From NCBI GenBank assembly GCA_003044455.1, contig POWY01000005.1, forward strand, positions 1 through 64,000: a stretch of 64,000 nt of DNA, given 5' to 3'. Shown here one piece after another: positions 17,204 through 30,774 of this stretch. Under the pieces are notes generated by a model, which saw only the letters and a list, made by a program, of their open reading frames with translations, searched no databases and had not been told where the DNA came from. The translations under genes and the position numbers were made by a program. The stretch is from Neisseria bergeri. GTDB lineage: Bacteria; Pseudomonadota; Gammaproteobacteria; Burkholderiales; Neisseriaceae. The stretch's first letter is position 1; each line of letters opens with the position of its first letter.

Positions 17204-17291
17204 ACAAGTCCAAGTATTATAAAGGCTGAATAAAGAGGAAACAGCAGGCAGATATATTCGGGAGGTGCAGTCCGAATATATCTGCTTTTTT
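17204..17291 (+). ncRNA. Candidate small RNA, about 88 nt
   Basis: A consensus promoter at 17169-17197 is followed, 44 bases after the predicted start, by a perfect 14-bp hairpin (GCAGATATATTCGG / CCGAATATATCTGC, 17248-17285) and T6 (17286-17291), an ideal intrinsic terminator. Between them there is no start codon, though AAAGAGGAAAC resembles a ribosome site. The terminator loop displays GGAGGTGCA. Both flanking protein genes (GntR, OsmC) are on the minus strand, so the unit cannot be a leader for either. I do not recognise it as a named Neisseria RNA. Confidence 0.55.
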
Positions 17292-17365
17292 ATGCACCTC
17301 CGGCTTGCCTGCCGCCCCCCTCCTTCAGACGGCATCGGCCGTTTCCCCATAATGCCGCCCGATGC

Positions 17366-17788
17366 CTATTTCTCCGCCCCGGCAATTTCAAAACTGTGGG
17401 TAATCTTTGCCGCCTTGCCCAGCATAATCGAGGCCGAACAGTATTTTTCGGCAGACATCTGCACGGCGCGCCCGATGGCCTGTTCTTTCAAATCGTGCCC
17501 GATTACCTTGAAATGGATGTGGATTTCAGTAAACACGCGCGGTGCATCGTCCGCCCGTTTCGCCGTTACCGTCGCACGGCAGTCAGTCACTTTCTGACGC
17601 TGTCTTTCGGCAATCATCACCACATCGATGCTCGAACAGCCCGCCACGCCCAACAGCAGCATTTCCAAAGGGCTGGGTCCGCGCCTGACCGCACCTTCCA
17701 CCGCCGAACCCTCCATAACGACGCTGTGCCCGCCTTCAGTCGTACCGACAAAACACATCCCGTCTATCCATTTTGATGTAACCTGCAT
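17366..17788 (-). CDS. OsmC/YhfA-like peroxiredoxin-fold protein
   Basis: This 140-residue protein belongs to the OsmC superfamily, thiol peroxidases that reduce organic hydroperoxides in the cytosol. The two redox cysteines are visible in GVAGCSSIDVV and EKYCSASIML, the family spacing. It also has PSPLEMLLLG. ATG 17788 is chosen because CAGGAA precedes it by the right distance and MQVTSKWIDGMCF matches family starts; the frame upstream is unconserved. Its stop is followed leftward by the small RNA unit on the other strand. Confidence 0.88.
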   Translation of the reverse strand: MQVTSKWIDGMCFVGTTEGGHSVVMEGSAVEGAVRRGPSPLEMLLLGVAGCSSIDVVMIAERQRQKVTDCRATVTAKRADDAPRVFTEIHIHFKVIGHDLKEQAIGRAVQMSAEKYCSASIMLGKAAKITHSFEIAGAEK

Positions 17789-17905
17789 AGTGTCATTCCT
17801 GAAAATAGCGTTAAAACCGCCCTGCATATGGCGTTGTTGCAAACAATTTCAAGCGGCTTATACAGAAATATGGACAAAACGGCAAAAAACCGCCCGAAAA
17901 CCGGT

Positions 17906-18577
17906 TTACAGTTTGGCGGCCTGGCCGTTGATCTGCACCGATTTGAGCTTCAGCGTATAGGTTTTGCCGTCGTCGGTATAGCCGATTTGTGCCGGAATAT
18001 TGTTCAGGGACGGTGCGAAGAAATACGTTACTGTATCGTCGCCGCGCCGCACCTGATATTTGACAACCTCGGTTTCCGCGCCGCCTATGCTGTATTTTCC
18101 CGTACCCGCCTTATTCAAACCGCCGACGGAATAAAGTTTTTTGCCGTTGGTAATTTTCAGCCCCTGAGGGAGTTTCGCGTCGTTTGCCGCCAACTGCCAG
18201 GCAAGCGTGAACAAATCCATAGCCTTGGGGCTTTGCTCGGTTTTGCTCTCGCCCGCTTTGCCGTAAGTTACGCTGCCGTTGCCGAATTTGGCTTCCGCAT
18301 ACAGTTTGCCCCTGCGTATGTCTTTATAGTAGGCGGGGTGCAGGGTATTGCCGGCAACCGTACCGCCGGACTCAAAACGGATGTTGTACAGCGGCACTTT
18401 AATCGTGGAAACAATTTTGTAAGCATTGCCGCTGCGTTCAAATGTCATCGTGGCGGGAATGCCGTAGCTGCCCGAATAATGCAGCACGGCGGATTGGGGC
18501 AGCCCTGCCGCATACGCGCACGGCAGGGCGGCGGACAAAATGGCGGCGGAAAATATATTTTTAAAAGTCTGCATCAT
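17906..18577 (-). CDS. DUF3108 domain exported protein
   Basis: This 223-residue protein has a Sec signal peptide (MMQTFKNIFSAAILSAALPC, AYAAG cleavage). The mature part is the DUF3108 beta-barrel-like domain, with LHYSGSYGIPATMTF, FESGGTVAGNTLHPAYY, DLFTLAWQLAAN and TVTYFFAP..IPAQI motifs. Function of the family is unknown; it is periplasmic or outer-membrane associated. It lies 15 bases downstream of purN on the same strand and is probably cotranscribed with it. Confidence 0.85.
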   Translation of the reverse strand: MMQTFKNIFSAAILSAALPCAYAAGLPQSAVLHYSGSYGIPATMTFERSGNAYKIVSTIKVPLYNIRFESGGTVAGNTLHPAYYKDIRRGKLYAEAKFGNGSVTYGKAGESKTEQSPKAMDLFTLAWQLAANDAKLPQGLKITNGKKLYSVGGLNKAGTGKYSIGGAETEVVKYQVRRGDDTVTYFFAPSLNNIPAQIGYTDDGKTYTLKLKSVQINGQAAKL

Positions 18578-18592
18578 TTGCTCCCGCCCGGT

Positions 18593-19219
18593 TTACGCCG
18601 TCAGGAAACGGGCGGCATCGGCGCTTTCCGAATTTCTGACGCGGTTTCCCTCGATAATCAGGCGGCCGGCGGCAAAATCGGCAACGGCTTTCGGATAGAG
18701 TTTGTGTTCGACAGCCAAAACCCGGGCGGCAACATCGTCTGCCGTATCGCCGTCGAGTATCGGCACAACCCCTTGCGACACAATCGGACCGCAATCCAGT
18801 TCGGCAGTAACGAAATGGATGGTGCAGCCGGCAACGCGGCAACCCGCCTCCAAAGCGCGTTCGTGCGTATGAAGTCCGGTAAACGAGGGAAGGATGGACG
18901 GGTGAATGTTCATCAGCCTGCCTTCGTAATGGGCGCAGAACTCGGGGGTTAGAATCCGCATAAAACCTGCCAAAACCACCAAGTCAGGTTGATATGCGTC
19001 GATTTTTTCCATCATGGCGGTATCGAAGGCAAGCCGGGACGCAAAGTTTTTATGATTCAGGCTGTCGGTCGGAATACCCTGACCGGCCGCCCATTTCAGT
19101 CCTTCCGCCGTTTCGCTGTTGCTTAACACGGCAGCGATATGGACATTTGGAACGGCGGCATTGACGATTGCCTGCATGTTGCTGCCGCGTCCGGAAATCA
19201 GGATGACGATGTTTTTCAT
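18593..19219 (-). CDS. purN: Phosphoribosylglycinamide formyltransferase
   Basis: PurN transfers a formyl group from 10-formyl-THF to GAR in purine synthesis. The 208-residue product starts MKNIVILISGRGSNMQAI. It carries the catalytic Asn-His-Asp set in MNIHPSILPSFTGLHTHERA and VTAELDCGPIV. The start at 19219 fits the family. Upstream in-frame codons read through an uptake-sequence hairpin and are rejected. Spacing to the DUF3108 gene (15 bases) suggests an operon. Confidence 0.95.
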   Translation of the reverse strand: MKNIVILISGRGSNMQAIVNAAVPNVHIAAVLSNSETAEGLKWAAGQGIPTDSLNHKNFASRLAFDTAMMEKIDAYQPDLVVLAGFMRILTPEFCAHYEGRLMNIHPSILPSFTGLHTHERALEAGCRVAGCTIHFVTAELDCGPIVSQGVVPILDGDTADDVAARVLAVEHKLYPKAVADFAAGRLIIEGNRVRNSESADAARFLTA

Positions 19220-19240
19220 AATGGTGCGCTTTTGAAAGGG

Positions 19241-19279
19241 ATGCCGTCTGAACCGCTGTTTGGTGGCTTCAGACGGCAT
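19241..19279 (-). terminator. Uptake-sequence inverted pair after mip
   Basis: ATGCCGTCTGAA and TTCAGACGGCAT with a 15-base loop, between the mip stop and the purN start on the minus strand. Confidence 0.75.
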
Positions 19280-19325
19280 TTGCCGTAAAAATGCCCGAAA
19301 ACCTGTTTCGGGCAAGGGTTCGGAC

Positions 19326-20150
19326 TTAATTTACTTTTTTGATGTCGACTTGTGCCGGCTGTTGGGCAGACGCATTTTCGGGTGCACCAACCTTAACCAG
19401 TTTCACATCAAATACCAAAGTAGAGTTCGGACCGATTTTTTCGCCCGCACCCTGTTCGCGGTAGGCAAGGTTGGACGGGATGTAGAACGTGGCTTCGCCG
19501 CCTTCTTTCAGAAGCTGTACGCCTTCGGTCCAACCCGGAATCACTTGGCTTAATGGGAAGGTGGCCGGGCCGCCGTTGGCTTTGCTGCTGTCGAATACCG
19601 TACCGTCAATCAGGCGGCCTTCGTATTCCACGGTAACAATGTCGTCTTTGGTCGGCTGTTTGCCTTCGCCCTGTTTGGTGATTTTGTATTGCAGTCCGGA
19701 AGCGGTGGTTTTCACACCTTCTTTGCCGGCATTTTCTTTCAGGAAGGCTTCGCCTTTTTCTTTATTGGCCTTCGCGTCCGCCTTGTGTTTTTCTACAGCT
19801 TTTGCCTGTTGTTCCTGAAGGAATTTCATCATGACTTCCTGAGCCTGCTCTTCAGTCATTTTGATTTCTTTGCCGTCATACACTGCCTGCATGGCTTCGG
19901 TAAAGACTTTCAAATCGATTTCCGCGCCCTGTTCCTTCATTTGTTTCAGGGAGCGTCCGATGTCCACGCCCATCGCATAGCTTGCCTGCTGCATCGTGCT
20001 GCCGATTGAAGAGGTGTCGCCCTGCGCGGCAGAAGCGGCGGCAGGTTCGGATGCGGATGCGGATGCGGATGCGGCTTCTTTTTTGCCGCAGGCGGAAAGT
20101 GCCAAAGCGGCGGAAAGGGTCAGTGCGCTGATTTTGAAAATTGTGTTCAT
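19326..20150 (-). CDS. mip: Macrophage infectivity potentiator-type lipoprotein, FKBP peptidyl-prolyl isomerase
   Basis: This 274-residue surface lipoprotein has signal peptide MNTIFKISALTLSAALALSA and lipobox LSAC. After a Ser/Ala-rich linker (SASASASEPAAASA) comes the alpha-helical FKBP-N dimerisation region (GSTMQQASYAMGVDIG.., KMTEEQAQEVMMKFLQEQQ). The C-terminal FKBP domain has VTVEYEGRLIDGTVFDSS, VIPGWTEGVQLLKEGGEAT and YIPSNLAYREQGAG. Start 20150 is the lipoprotein start; the upstream frame is unconserved. Four tandem GGATGC units encode the SASA linker (20049-20072) and could vary in number. Confidence 0.93.
   Translation of the reverse strand: MNTIFKISALTLSAALALSACGKKEAASASASASEPAAASAAQGDTSSIGSTMQQASYAMGVDIGRSLKQMKEQGAEIDLKVFTEAMQAVYDGKEIKMTEEQAQEVMMKFLQEQQAKAVEKHKADAKANKEKGEAFLKENAGKEGVKTTASGLQYKITKQGEGKQPTKDDIVTVEYEGRLIDGTVFDSSKANGGPATFPLSQVIPGWTEGVQLLKEGGEATFYIPSNLAYREQGAGEKIGPNSTLVFDVKLVKVGAPENASAQQPAQVDIKKVN
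20049..20072. repeat. Tandem hexamer (GGATGC)4 inside mip
   Basis: Four exact copies of GGATGC on the plus strand encode alternating Ser-Ala on the minus strand, directly after the lipidated Cys region. As a 6-base unit, changes would keep the frame and alter linker length. Confidence 0.85.
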
Positions 20151-20408
20151 GATGGATCTTCGCTGTCGATAAGGTCGGAAAAACGGGATTATAGCCGAGT
20201 TTGAATGTTTCAACACACAGGATGACACATAAAGCGTCAATCGTGTGTTGCCCTGTTTTGGAAGGGATTGAACCTTCCAAAATAAGGTCTGATTCTACCG
20301 CCCCGAGGGACAGATGTCCAAGTGGCGGGGTTCAACCGATAAGGAAATTTTAATCAAATAGAATCAAGCCTGTTTAAATTTTGTAAATGCGGCATTTCAG
20401 ACGGCATT
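20151..20408. other. Intergenic region upstream of mip
   Basis: It holds the mip 5' region, a copy of an ATGTTTCAACACACA..GACACATAAAGC repeat (20204-20238, second copy at 52104-52136), and a short GC hairpin-like stretch near 20300. A single uptake sequence (20397-20407) ends beside the holC stop. No gene is seen. Confidence 0.5.
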
Positions 20409-20849
20409 TTATGCCTTGCCCTCCATGCCGTGATGTTCGATGGCAAAACCGCTTCGGCGGTAGGCGGTAAAGCGTTCGCGCGCGTCGGCGAGATCTTCCA
20501 AGCTGTTGCCGACGATTTCAAGGATGCGTTCCGTCAATACGGGCGCGGTGTCCCAAAAATCATCCGATAAATTAAGAACCGTCATATCTTCCGCAATTTC
20601 GGGAATGCTGCCGCCTGCCGCCAGCAAAACCGGCGTATCCTCCGGCATCGGACACCCCGCCTCCCAAATTTCGTGCGGAATGAAACTCTCGGCTTCGTAT
20701 TGCCAAAGCATTTTGTCCAATTCCTGAAGCTGCCCGAACGAGTCGGACCACACCAGTATCCTACCCCCGTCTCGGATGGCGCGCGCAATCAACCGACAGG
20801 TAAAAAGGGGGATTTGGTCAACATGGGTATAAAAGGTAACTTTCGGCAT
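20409..20849 (-). CDS. holC: DNA polymerase III chi subunit
   Basis: HolC is the clamp-loader accessory subunit that links polymerase III to SSB. The 146-residue protein starts MPKVTFYTHVD. It has the chi-domain pattern RLIARAIRDGGRILVWSDSF, LWQYEAESFIPHEIWEAGCP and PVLLAA near mid-protein. The start at 20849 follows the family; the frame upstream merely reads uptake sequence. It is separated from pepA by an uptake-sequence hairpin. Confidence 0.9.
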   Translation of the reverse strand: MPKVTFYTHVDQIPLFTCRLIARAIRDGGRILVWSDSFGQLQELDKMLWQYEAESFIPHEIWEAGCPMPEDTPVLLAAGGSIPEIAEDMTVLNLSDDFWDTAPVLTERILEIVGNSLEDLADARERFTAYRRSGFAIEHHGMEGKA

Positions 20850-20873
20850 ATTGTTTGAGCATTTGACAGGATG

Positions 20874-20904
20874 ATGCCGTCTGAAAGGCTTCAGACGGCA
20901 TTTT
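20874..20904 (-). terminator. Uptake-sequence hairpin ending pepA
   Basis: ATGCCGTCTGAAA and CTTCAGACGGCATTTT with a tiny loop, 8 bases past the pepA stop. Confidence 0.8.
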
Positions 20905-20911
20905 GGCAAAA

Positions 20912-24669
<3,758 letters not shown>

Positions 24670-24671
24670 AC

Positions 24672-24705
24672 AAATGCCGTCTGAACCTCTCTTCAGACGG
24701 CATTT
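24672..24705 (+). terminator. Uptake-sequence inverted pair ending lptFG
   Basis: AATGCCGTCTGAA and TTCAGACGGCATT with a short loop, immediately after lptG. Confidence 0.85.
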
Positions 24706-24805
24706 GTTTTCATTGACACATTCCCTCAGACAGATAGCCGTTCCCTATTGCATTACCTGTCATAACAGTTCCATTTTTGTTAAAACTAGTCTATGATAGC
24801 AGTGC

Positions 24806-24841
24806 AAATATTGTTTACAATATTTAACGCAAATCATTTGC
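24806..24841. promoter_or_regulatory. Two palindromes upstream of acnB
   Basis: AAATATTG-TTTA-CAATATTT (24806-24825) and GCAAAT-C-ATTTGC (24829-24841) are both perfect inverted repeats. They lie 37-73 bases before the acnB start, where a regulator would control initiation. The binding protein is unknown; the metabolic gene suggests a carbon or redox regulator. Confidence 0.5.
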
Positions 24842-24878
24842 AACCGGACAAAAGAAAAACAGAAAAAGGAACAAAGAG

Positions 24879-27464
24879 ATGTTAGAAGCCTATCGTAAAG
24901 CCGCCGCCGAGCGCGCCGCCCTCGGCATTCCCGCCCTCCCTTTGAACGCGCAGCAAACCGCCGATTTGGTCGAGCTGCTGAAAAATCCGCCCGCAGGCGA
25001 AGGCGAATCCTTGGTCGAACTGCTTGCCCACCGCGTACCGCCCGGCGTGGACGATGCCGCCAAAGTCAAAGCCTCATTCCTGGCTGCCGTTGCCGAAGGC
25101 AGCGCATCCAGCCCCTTGATTTCCCCCGAATATGCGACCGAACTGTTGGGCACGATGCTCGGCGGTTACAATATTCACGCCTTAATCGAACTCTTGGACG
25201 ACGACAAACTCGCGCCCATTGCCGCCAAAGGCTTGAAACATACGCTTCTGATGTTCGATTCCTTCCACGATGTTCAGGAAAAAGCCGAAAAAGGCAACAA
25301 ATACGCGCAGGAAGTTTTGCAATCTTGGGCAGATGCCGAATGGTTCACTTCTCGCGCCAAAGTTCCCGAAAAAATCACCGTTACCGTCTTTAAAGTCGAC
25401 GGCGAAACCAATACGGACGACCTCTCTCCCGCGCCCGACGCGTGGAGTCGTCCCGATATTCCGCTGCACGCGCTGGCGATGCTGAAAAACCCGCGCGACG
25501 GCATCAACCCCGACAAACCGGGCGAAGTCGGTCCGATTAAACTGTTGGAAGAACTCAAAGCCAAAGGTCATCCTGTTGCCTACGTCGGCGACGTGGTCGG
25601 TACCGGTTCTTCACGCAAATCCGCGACCAACTCCGTCATTTGGCATACAGGCGAAGATATTCCGTTCGTACCGAACAAACGTTTCGGCGGCGTATGCCTG
25701 GGTGGCAAAATTGCGCCGATTTTCTTCAATACTCAAGAAGACTCCGGCGCACTGCCGATTGAAGTCGATGTTTCCGCGCTGAAAATGGGCGATATCGTCG
25801 ATATTCTGCCTTATGAAGGCAAAATCGTGAAAAACGGCGAAACCGTTGCCGAGTTCAGCCTGAAATCGCAAGTATTGCTGGACGAAGTGCAAGCCGGTGG
25901 CCGTATTAACCTGATTATCGGTCGCGGTTTGACTGCCAAAGCGCGCGAAGCCCTGAAACTGCCTGCCTCTACTGCATTCCGTCTGCCTCAAGCACCTGCT
26001 GAAAGCAAAGCCGGTTTCACGTTGGCTCAAAAAATGGTTGGTCGCGCCTGCGGTTTGCCGGAAGGTAAAGGCGTGCGTCCGGGTACTTACTGCGAACCGC
26101 GCATGACGACAGTCGGCTCGCAAGACACTACCGGCCCGATGACCCGCGACGAGTTGAAAGACTTGGCTTGTTTGGGCTTCTCCGCCGATATGGTGATGCA
26201 GTCTTTCTGCCACACCGCCGCCTATCCGAAACCTGTCGATGTGAAAACCCATAAAGAACTGCCCGCCTTTATTTCCACCCGTGGCGGCGTGTCCCTGCGT
26301 CCGGGCGACGGCGTGATTCACTCGTGGCTCAACCGCCTGCTGCTGCCCGATACTGTCGGCACCGGCGGCGACAGCCACACCCGATTCCCCATCGGTATTT
26401 CCTTCCCAGCCGGTTCCGGCTTGGTCGCTTTTGCCGCAGCCACCGGTGTCATGCCGCTCGATATGCCTGAGTCCGTACTGGTACGCTTCAGCGGCAAACT
26501 GCAACCGGGCGTAACCCTGCGCGATTTGGTGAACGCCATTCCGCTTTACGCGATTAAACAAGGCTTGCTGACCGTTGCCAAAGCCGGTAAGAAAAACATC
26601 TTCTCCGGCCGCATCCTCGAAATCGAAGGCCTGCCTGATTTGAAAGTGGAACAAGCCTTTGAATTGACCGACGCATCCGCCGAACGCTCCGCCGCCGGCT
26701 GTACCGTGAAGCTCAACAAAGAGCCAATTATCGAGTACATGAAATCCAACGTCGTGTTGATGAAAAACATGATTGCCAACGGCTATCAAGACCCGCGCAC
26801 TTTGGAACGCCGCATCAAAGCCATGGAAAAATGGCTGGCAAATCCCGAGTTGCTCGAAGCGGATAAAGATGCCGAATACGCTGCCGTGATCGAAATCAAT
26901 ATGGACGACATCAAAGAGCCGATTATCGCCTGCCCGAACGACCCGGATGACGTATGCTTTATGTCCGAACGCTCCGGCACCAAAATCGACGAAGTGTTCA
27001 TCGGTTCGTGCATGACCAATATCGGCCACTTCCGCGCCGCCTCCAAACTTCTGGAAGGCAAGGCAGACACCCCCGTCCGCCTGTGGATTGCGCCGCCGAC
27101 CAAAATGGACGCGAAGCAATTGTCCGACGAAGGACACTACGGCGTACTCGGACGTGCCGGCGCGCGTATGGAAATGCCGGGTTGCTCCTTATGTATGGGT
27201 AATCAGGCGCAAGTACGCGAAGGTGCGACCGTTATGTCCACCTCCACCCGCAACTTCCCGAACCGCTTGGGCAAAAACACCTTTGTTTACCTCGGTTCGG
27301 CGGAATTGGCGGCGATTTGCTCCAAACTGGGTAAAATCCCGACCGTTGAAGAATATCAAGCCAATATCGGCATCATCAACGAACAGGGCGATAAAATCTA
27401 CCGCTATATGAACTTCAACGAAATCGACAGCTACAACGAAGTAGCCGAGACCGTGAATGTTTGA
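24879..27464 (+). CDS. acnB: Aconitate hydratase B (bifunctional with 2-methylisocitrate dehydratase)
   Basis: AcnB interconverts citrate and isocitrate in the TCA cycle with a [4Fe-4S] cluster. The 861-residue protein has the AcnB order: HEAT-like domain (1-160), swivelling domain (about 165-380, with [20 protein letters not shown]), then the three aconitase domains. Cluster cysteines are in [10 protein letters not shown] (about residue 710) and GCSLCMGNQ (about 767-772). AAAAGGAAC lies before ATG 24879. It is monocistronic, with a palindromic regulatory region upstream. Confidence 0.97.
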   Translation: MLEAYRKAAAERAALGIPALPLNAQQTADLVELLKNPPAGEGESLVELLAHRVPPGVDDAAKVKASFLAAVAEGSASSPLISPEYATELLGTMLGGYNIHALIELLDDDKLAPIAAKGLKHTLLMFDSFHDVQEKAEKGNKYAQEVLQSWADAEWFTSRAKVPEKITVTVFKVDGETNTDDLSPAPDAWSRPDIPLHALAMLKNPRDGINPDKPGEVGPIKLLEELKAKGHPVAYVGDVVGTGSSRKSATNSVIWHTGEDIPFVPNKRFGGVCLGGKIAPIFFNTQEDSGALPIEVDVSALKMGDIVDILPYEGKIVKNGETVAEFSLKSQVLLDEVQAGGRINLIIGRGLTAKAREALKLPASTAFRLPQAPAESKAGFTLAQKMVGRACGLPEGKGVRPGTYCEPRMTTVGSQDTTGPMTRDELKDLACLGFSADMVMQSFCHTAAYPKPVDVKTHKELPAFISTRGGVSLRPGDGVIHSWLNRLLLPDTVGTGGDSHTRFPIGISFPAGSGLVAFAAATGVMPLDMPESVLVRFSGKLQPGVTLRDLVNAIPLYAIKQGLLTVAKAGKKNIFSGRILEIEGLPDLKVEQAFELTDASAERSAAGCTVKLNKEPIIEYMKSNVVLMKNMIANGYQDPRTLERRIKAMEKWLANPELLEADKDAEYAAVIEINMDDIKEPIIACPNDPDDVCFMSERSGTKIDEVFIGSCMTNIGHFRAASKLLEGKADTPVRLWIAPPTKMDAKQLSDEGHYGVLGRAGARMEMPGCSLCMGNQAQVREGATVMSTSTRNFPNRLGKNTFVYLGSAELAAICSKLGKIPTVEEYQANIGIINEQGDKIYRYMNFNEIDSYNEVAETVNV

Positions 27465-27500
27465 TTCCCGTCATCCGTATGAAGTAAGGGATTGACCGCA

Positions 27501-27529
27501 ATGCCGTCTGAACAACCTTCAGACGGCAT
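27501..27529 (+). terminator. Uptake-sequence inverted pair ending acnB
   Basis: ATGCCGTCTGAA and TTCAGACGGCAT with a 5-base loop, 36 bases past the stop. Confidence 0.85.
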
Positions 27530-27605
27530 TGCAACATTCCGCTAACCCTTCTTTCCGCAAACGCTGCAAATACGGCGTTCACTCCCCCACATAAAGGAAA
27601 CGACA

Positions 27606-28601
27606 GTGAACCTGAAAAACCGCCATTTTCTGAAACTTTTAGACTTCACGCCGGAAGAAATCACCGCCTACCTCGACCTTGCCGCCGAATTGAAAGCCGC
27701 CAAAAAGGCAGGGGGCGAAGTGCAGCGGATGAAAGGGAAAAACATCGCCCTGATTTTTGAAAAAACCTCTACTCGGACACGCTGTGCGTTTGAAGTCGCC
27801 GCACGCGACCAAGGCGCGGGCGCAACCTATCTGGAACCGTCCGCCAGCCAAATCGGGCACAAAGAAAGCATCAAAGACACGGCGCGCGTCTTGGGCAGGA
27901 TGTACGATGCCATCGAATATCGCGGCTTCGGTCAGGAAGTTGTTGAAGAATTGGCGAAATATGCAGGCGTACCCGTATTTAACGGACTGACCAACGAGTT
28001 CCACCCCACACAAATGCTTGCCGATGCACTGACTATGCGCGAACATAGCAGCAAACCTTTGAACCAAACCGCGTTTGCCTACGTCGGCGACGCGCGTTAC
28101 AACATGGGCAATTCCCTGCTGATTTTGGGTGCGAAACTCGGCATGGACGTGCGTATCGGCGCACCGCAAAGCCTGTGGCCGTCTGAAGGCATTATTGCCG
28201 CCGCACACGCCGCCGCCAAAGAAACCGGCGCAAAAATTACCCTGACCGAAAACGCGCATGAAGCCGTCAAAGGTGTCGGTTTCATTCATACTGACGTATG
28301 GGTCAGCATGGGCGAGCCGAAAGAAGTCTGGCAGGAACGCATCGATTTGCTGAAAGATTACCGCGTTACGCCCGAACTGATGGCGGCATCGGGCAATCCG
28401 CAGGTCAAATTCATGCACTGCCTGCCCGCCTTCCACAACCGAGAAACCAAAGTCGGCGAATGGATTTACGAAACCTTCGGGATGAACGGTGTGGAAGTTA
28501 CAGAAGAAGTATTCGAAAGCCCTGCCAGCATCGTGTTCGACCAAGCGGAAAACCGTATGCACACGATTAAAGCGGTAATGGTCGCGGCTCTGGGCGACTG
28601 A
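27606..28601 (+). CDS. argF: Ornithine carbamoyltransferase
   Basis: ArgF makes citrulline from ornithine and carbamoyl phosphate (arginine synthesis). The 331-residue protein uses GTG at 27606, with AAGGAAAC upstream. Motifs: carbamoyl-phosphate loop [14 protein letters not shown] (residues about 52-65), FHPTQMLAD, ornithine site DVWVSMG and catalytic Cys in [12 protein letters not shown] (about 270). It is monocistronic; a variant uptake hairpin and a Correia element follow. Confidence 0.96.
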   Translation: MNLKNRHFLKLLDFTPEEITAYLDLAAELKAAKKAGGEVQRMKGKNIALIFEKTSTRTRCAFEVAARDQGAGATYLEPSASQIGHKESIKDTARVLGRMYDAIEYRGFGQEVVEELAKYAGVPVFNGLTNEFHPTQMLADALTMREHSSKPLNQTAFAYVGDARYNMGNSLLILGAKLGMDVRIGAPQSLWPSEGIIAAAHAAAKETGAKITLTENAHEAVKGVGFIHTDVWVSMGEPKEVWQERIDLLKDYRVTPELMAASGNPQVKFMHCLPAFHNRETKVGEWIYETFGMNGVEVTEEVFESPASIVFDQAENRMHTIKAVMVAALGD

Positions 28602-28637
28602 CAGAACTGTACCTGTTTAAATTCATCCGCAACACAG

Positions 28638-28669
28638 ATACCGTCTGAACACGATGTTCAGACGGTATC
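28638..28669 (+). terminator. Variant uptake hairpin ending argF
   Basis: ATACCGTCTGAAC and GTTCAGACGGTAT differ from the uptake sequence by the same compensated base on both arms (GC pair to AT pair), keeping the stem. Confidence 0.8.
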
Positions 28670-28673
28670 CATA

Positions 28674-28780
28674 TATAGTGGATTAAATTTAAACCAGTAC
28701 GGCGTTGCCTCGCCTTGCCGTACTATTTGTACTGTCTGCGGCTTCGTCGCCTTGTCCTGATTTAAATTTAATCCACTATA
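28674..28780. mobile_element. Correia element, internally deleted (about 107 bp)
   Basis: Ends TATAGTGGATTAAATTTAAA and TTTAAATTTAATCCACTATA with the short core. It lies between the convergent argF and ilvC terminators, so it is transcribed at both 3' ends. Confidence 0.95.
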
Positions 28781-28812
28781 AAAAAACTGCCTACACGATG
28801 TGTAGGCAGTCC
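28781..28812 (-). terminator. Intrinsic terminator of ilvC
   Basis: On the minus strand ACTGCCTACA and TGTAGGCAGT form a 10-bp stem followed by T7, 14 bases after the ilvC stop. Confidence 0.9.
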
Positions 28813-28825
28813 CGTTTGAAAACAA

Positions 28826-30206
<1,381 letters not shown>

Positions 30207-30227
30207 AAATCTCTCCTGCCGTTCGTT

Positions 30228-30263
30228 TTTCAGACGGCATTCAAATACCGTGCCGTCTGAAAG
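30228..30263 (-). terminator. Uptake-sequence hairpin after ilvH
   Basis: TTTCAGACGGCA and TGCCGTCTGAAA flank a 12-base loop, 10 bases past the ilvH stop, separating ilvIH from the ABM gene. Confidence 0.7.
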
Positions 30264-30272
30264 GTTACGGCG

Positions 30273-30764
30273 TTAAATTTTCAAAATACGCTCACCGCGA
30301 CCGATGCCGGCCGCGCCTGTGCGTACGGTTTCCAAAATTTGGGCGCGTCCGACCGTTTCCAAAAAGGAATCCAGCTTGTCTGTCGAGCCAGTAATTTCAA
30401 TCGTATAGCTGCGGTCGGTTACGTCGATGATGCTGCCCCGGTAGATTTCAGTCAAGCGTAAAAATTCGTCGCGGTCTTTGCCGGCGGCACGGACTTTTAC
30501 CAACATCAGTTCGCGTTCGACAAAACGACTTTCATTCAAATCGACCACTTTAATCACTTCAATCAATTTGTTGAGTTGCTTGGTGATTTGTTCGATAACC
30601 TGCTCGTCGCCGTGGGTAACGATGGTCATACGGGACAGGGTTTTGTCTTCGGTCGGCGCAACCGCCAAAGAATCGATATTGTAATCGCGTGCAGAGAACA
30701 AACCGACCACGCGGCTCATCGCACCTGATTCGTTTTCGATCAGAACAGATAAGATATGTCGCAT
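30273..30764 (-). CDS. ilvH: Acetolactate synthase small (regulatory) subunit
   Basis: This 163-residue ACT-domain subunit controls acetolactate synthase and confers valine feedback. It starts MRHILSVLIENESGAMSRVV and has two ACT-type segments (NIDSLAVAPTEDKTLSRMTI.., and IYRGSIIDVTDRSYTIEITG). Start 30764 is preceded by AAGGAGAGGC, a near-perfect ribosome site. It lies 10 bases after ilvI, so the two are cotranscribed. Confidence 0.95.
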   Translation of the reverse strand: MRHILSVLIENESGAMSRVVGLFSARDYNIDSLAVAPTEDKTLSRMTIVTHGDEQVIEQITKQLNKLIEVIKVVDLNESRFVERELMLVKVRAAGKDRDEFLRLTEIYRGSIIDVTDRSYTIEITGSTDKLDSFLETVGRAQILETVRTGAAGIGRGERILKI

Positions 30765-30774
30765 TTGCCTCTCC

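Noticed and set aside
25611-27137. 508-codon minus-strand frame opposite acnB
   Set aside because: Antisense shadow of a strongly conserved enzyme; composition is Gly/Phe/His-rich as expected from reversed GC-rich codons.
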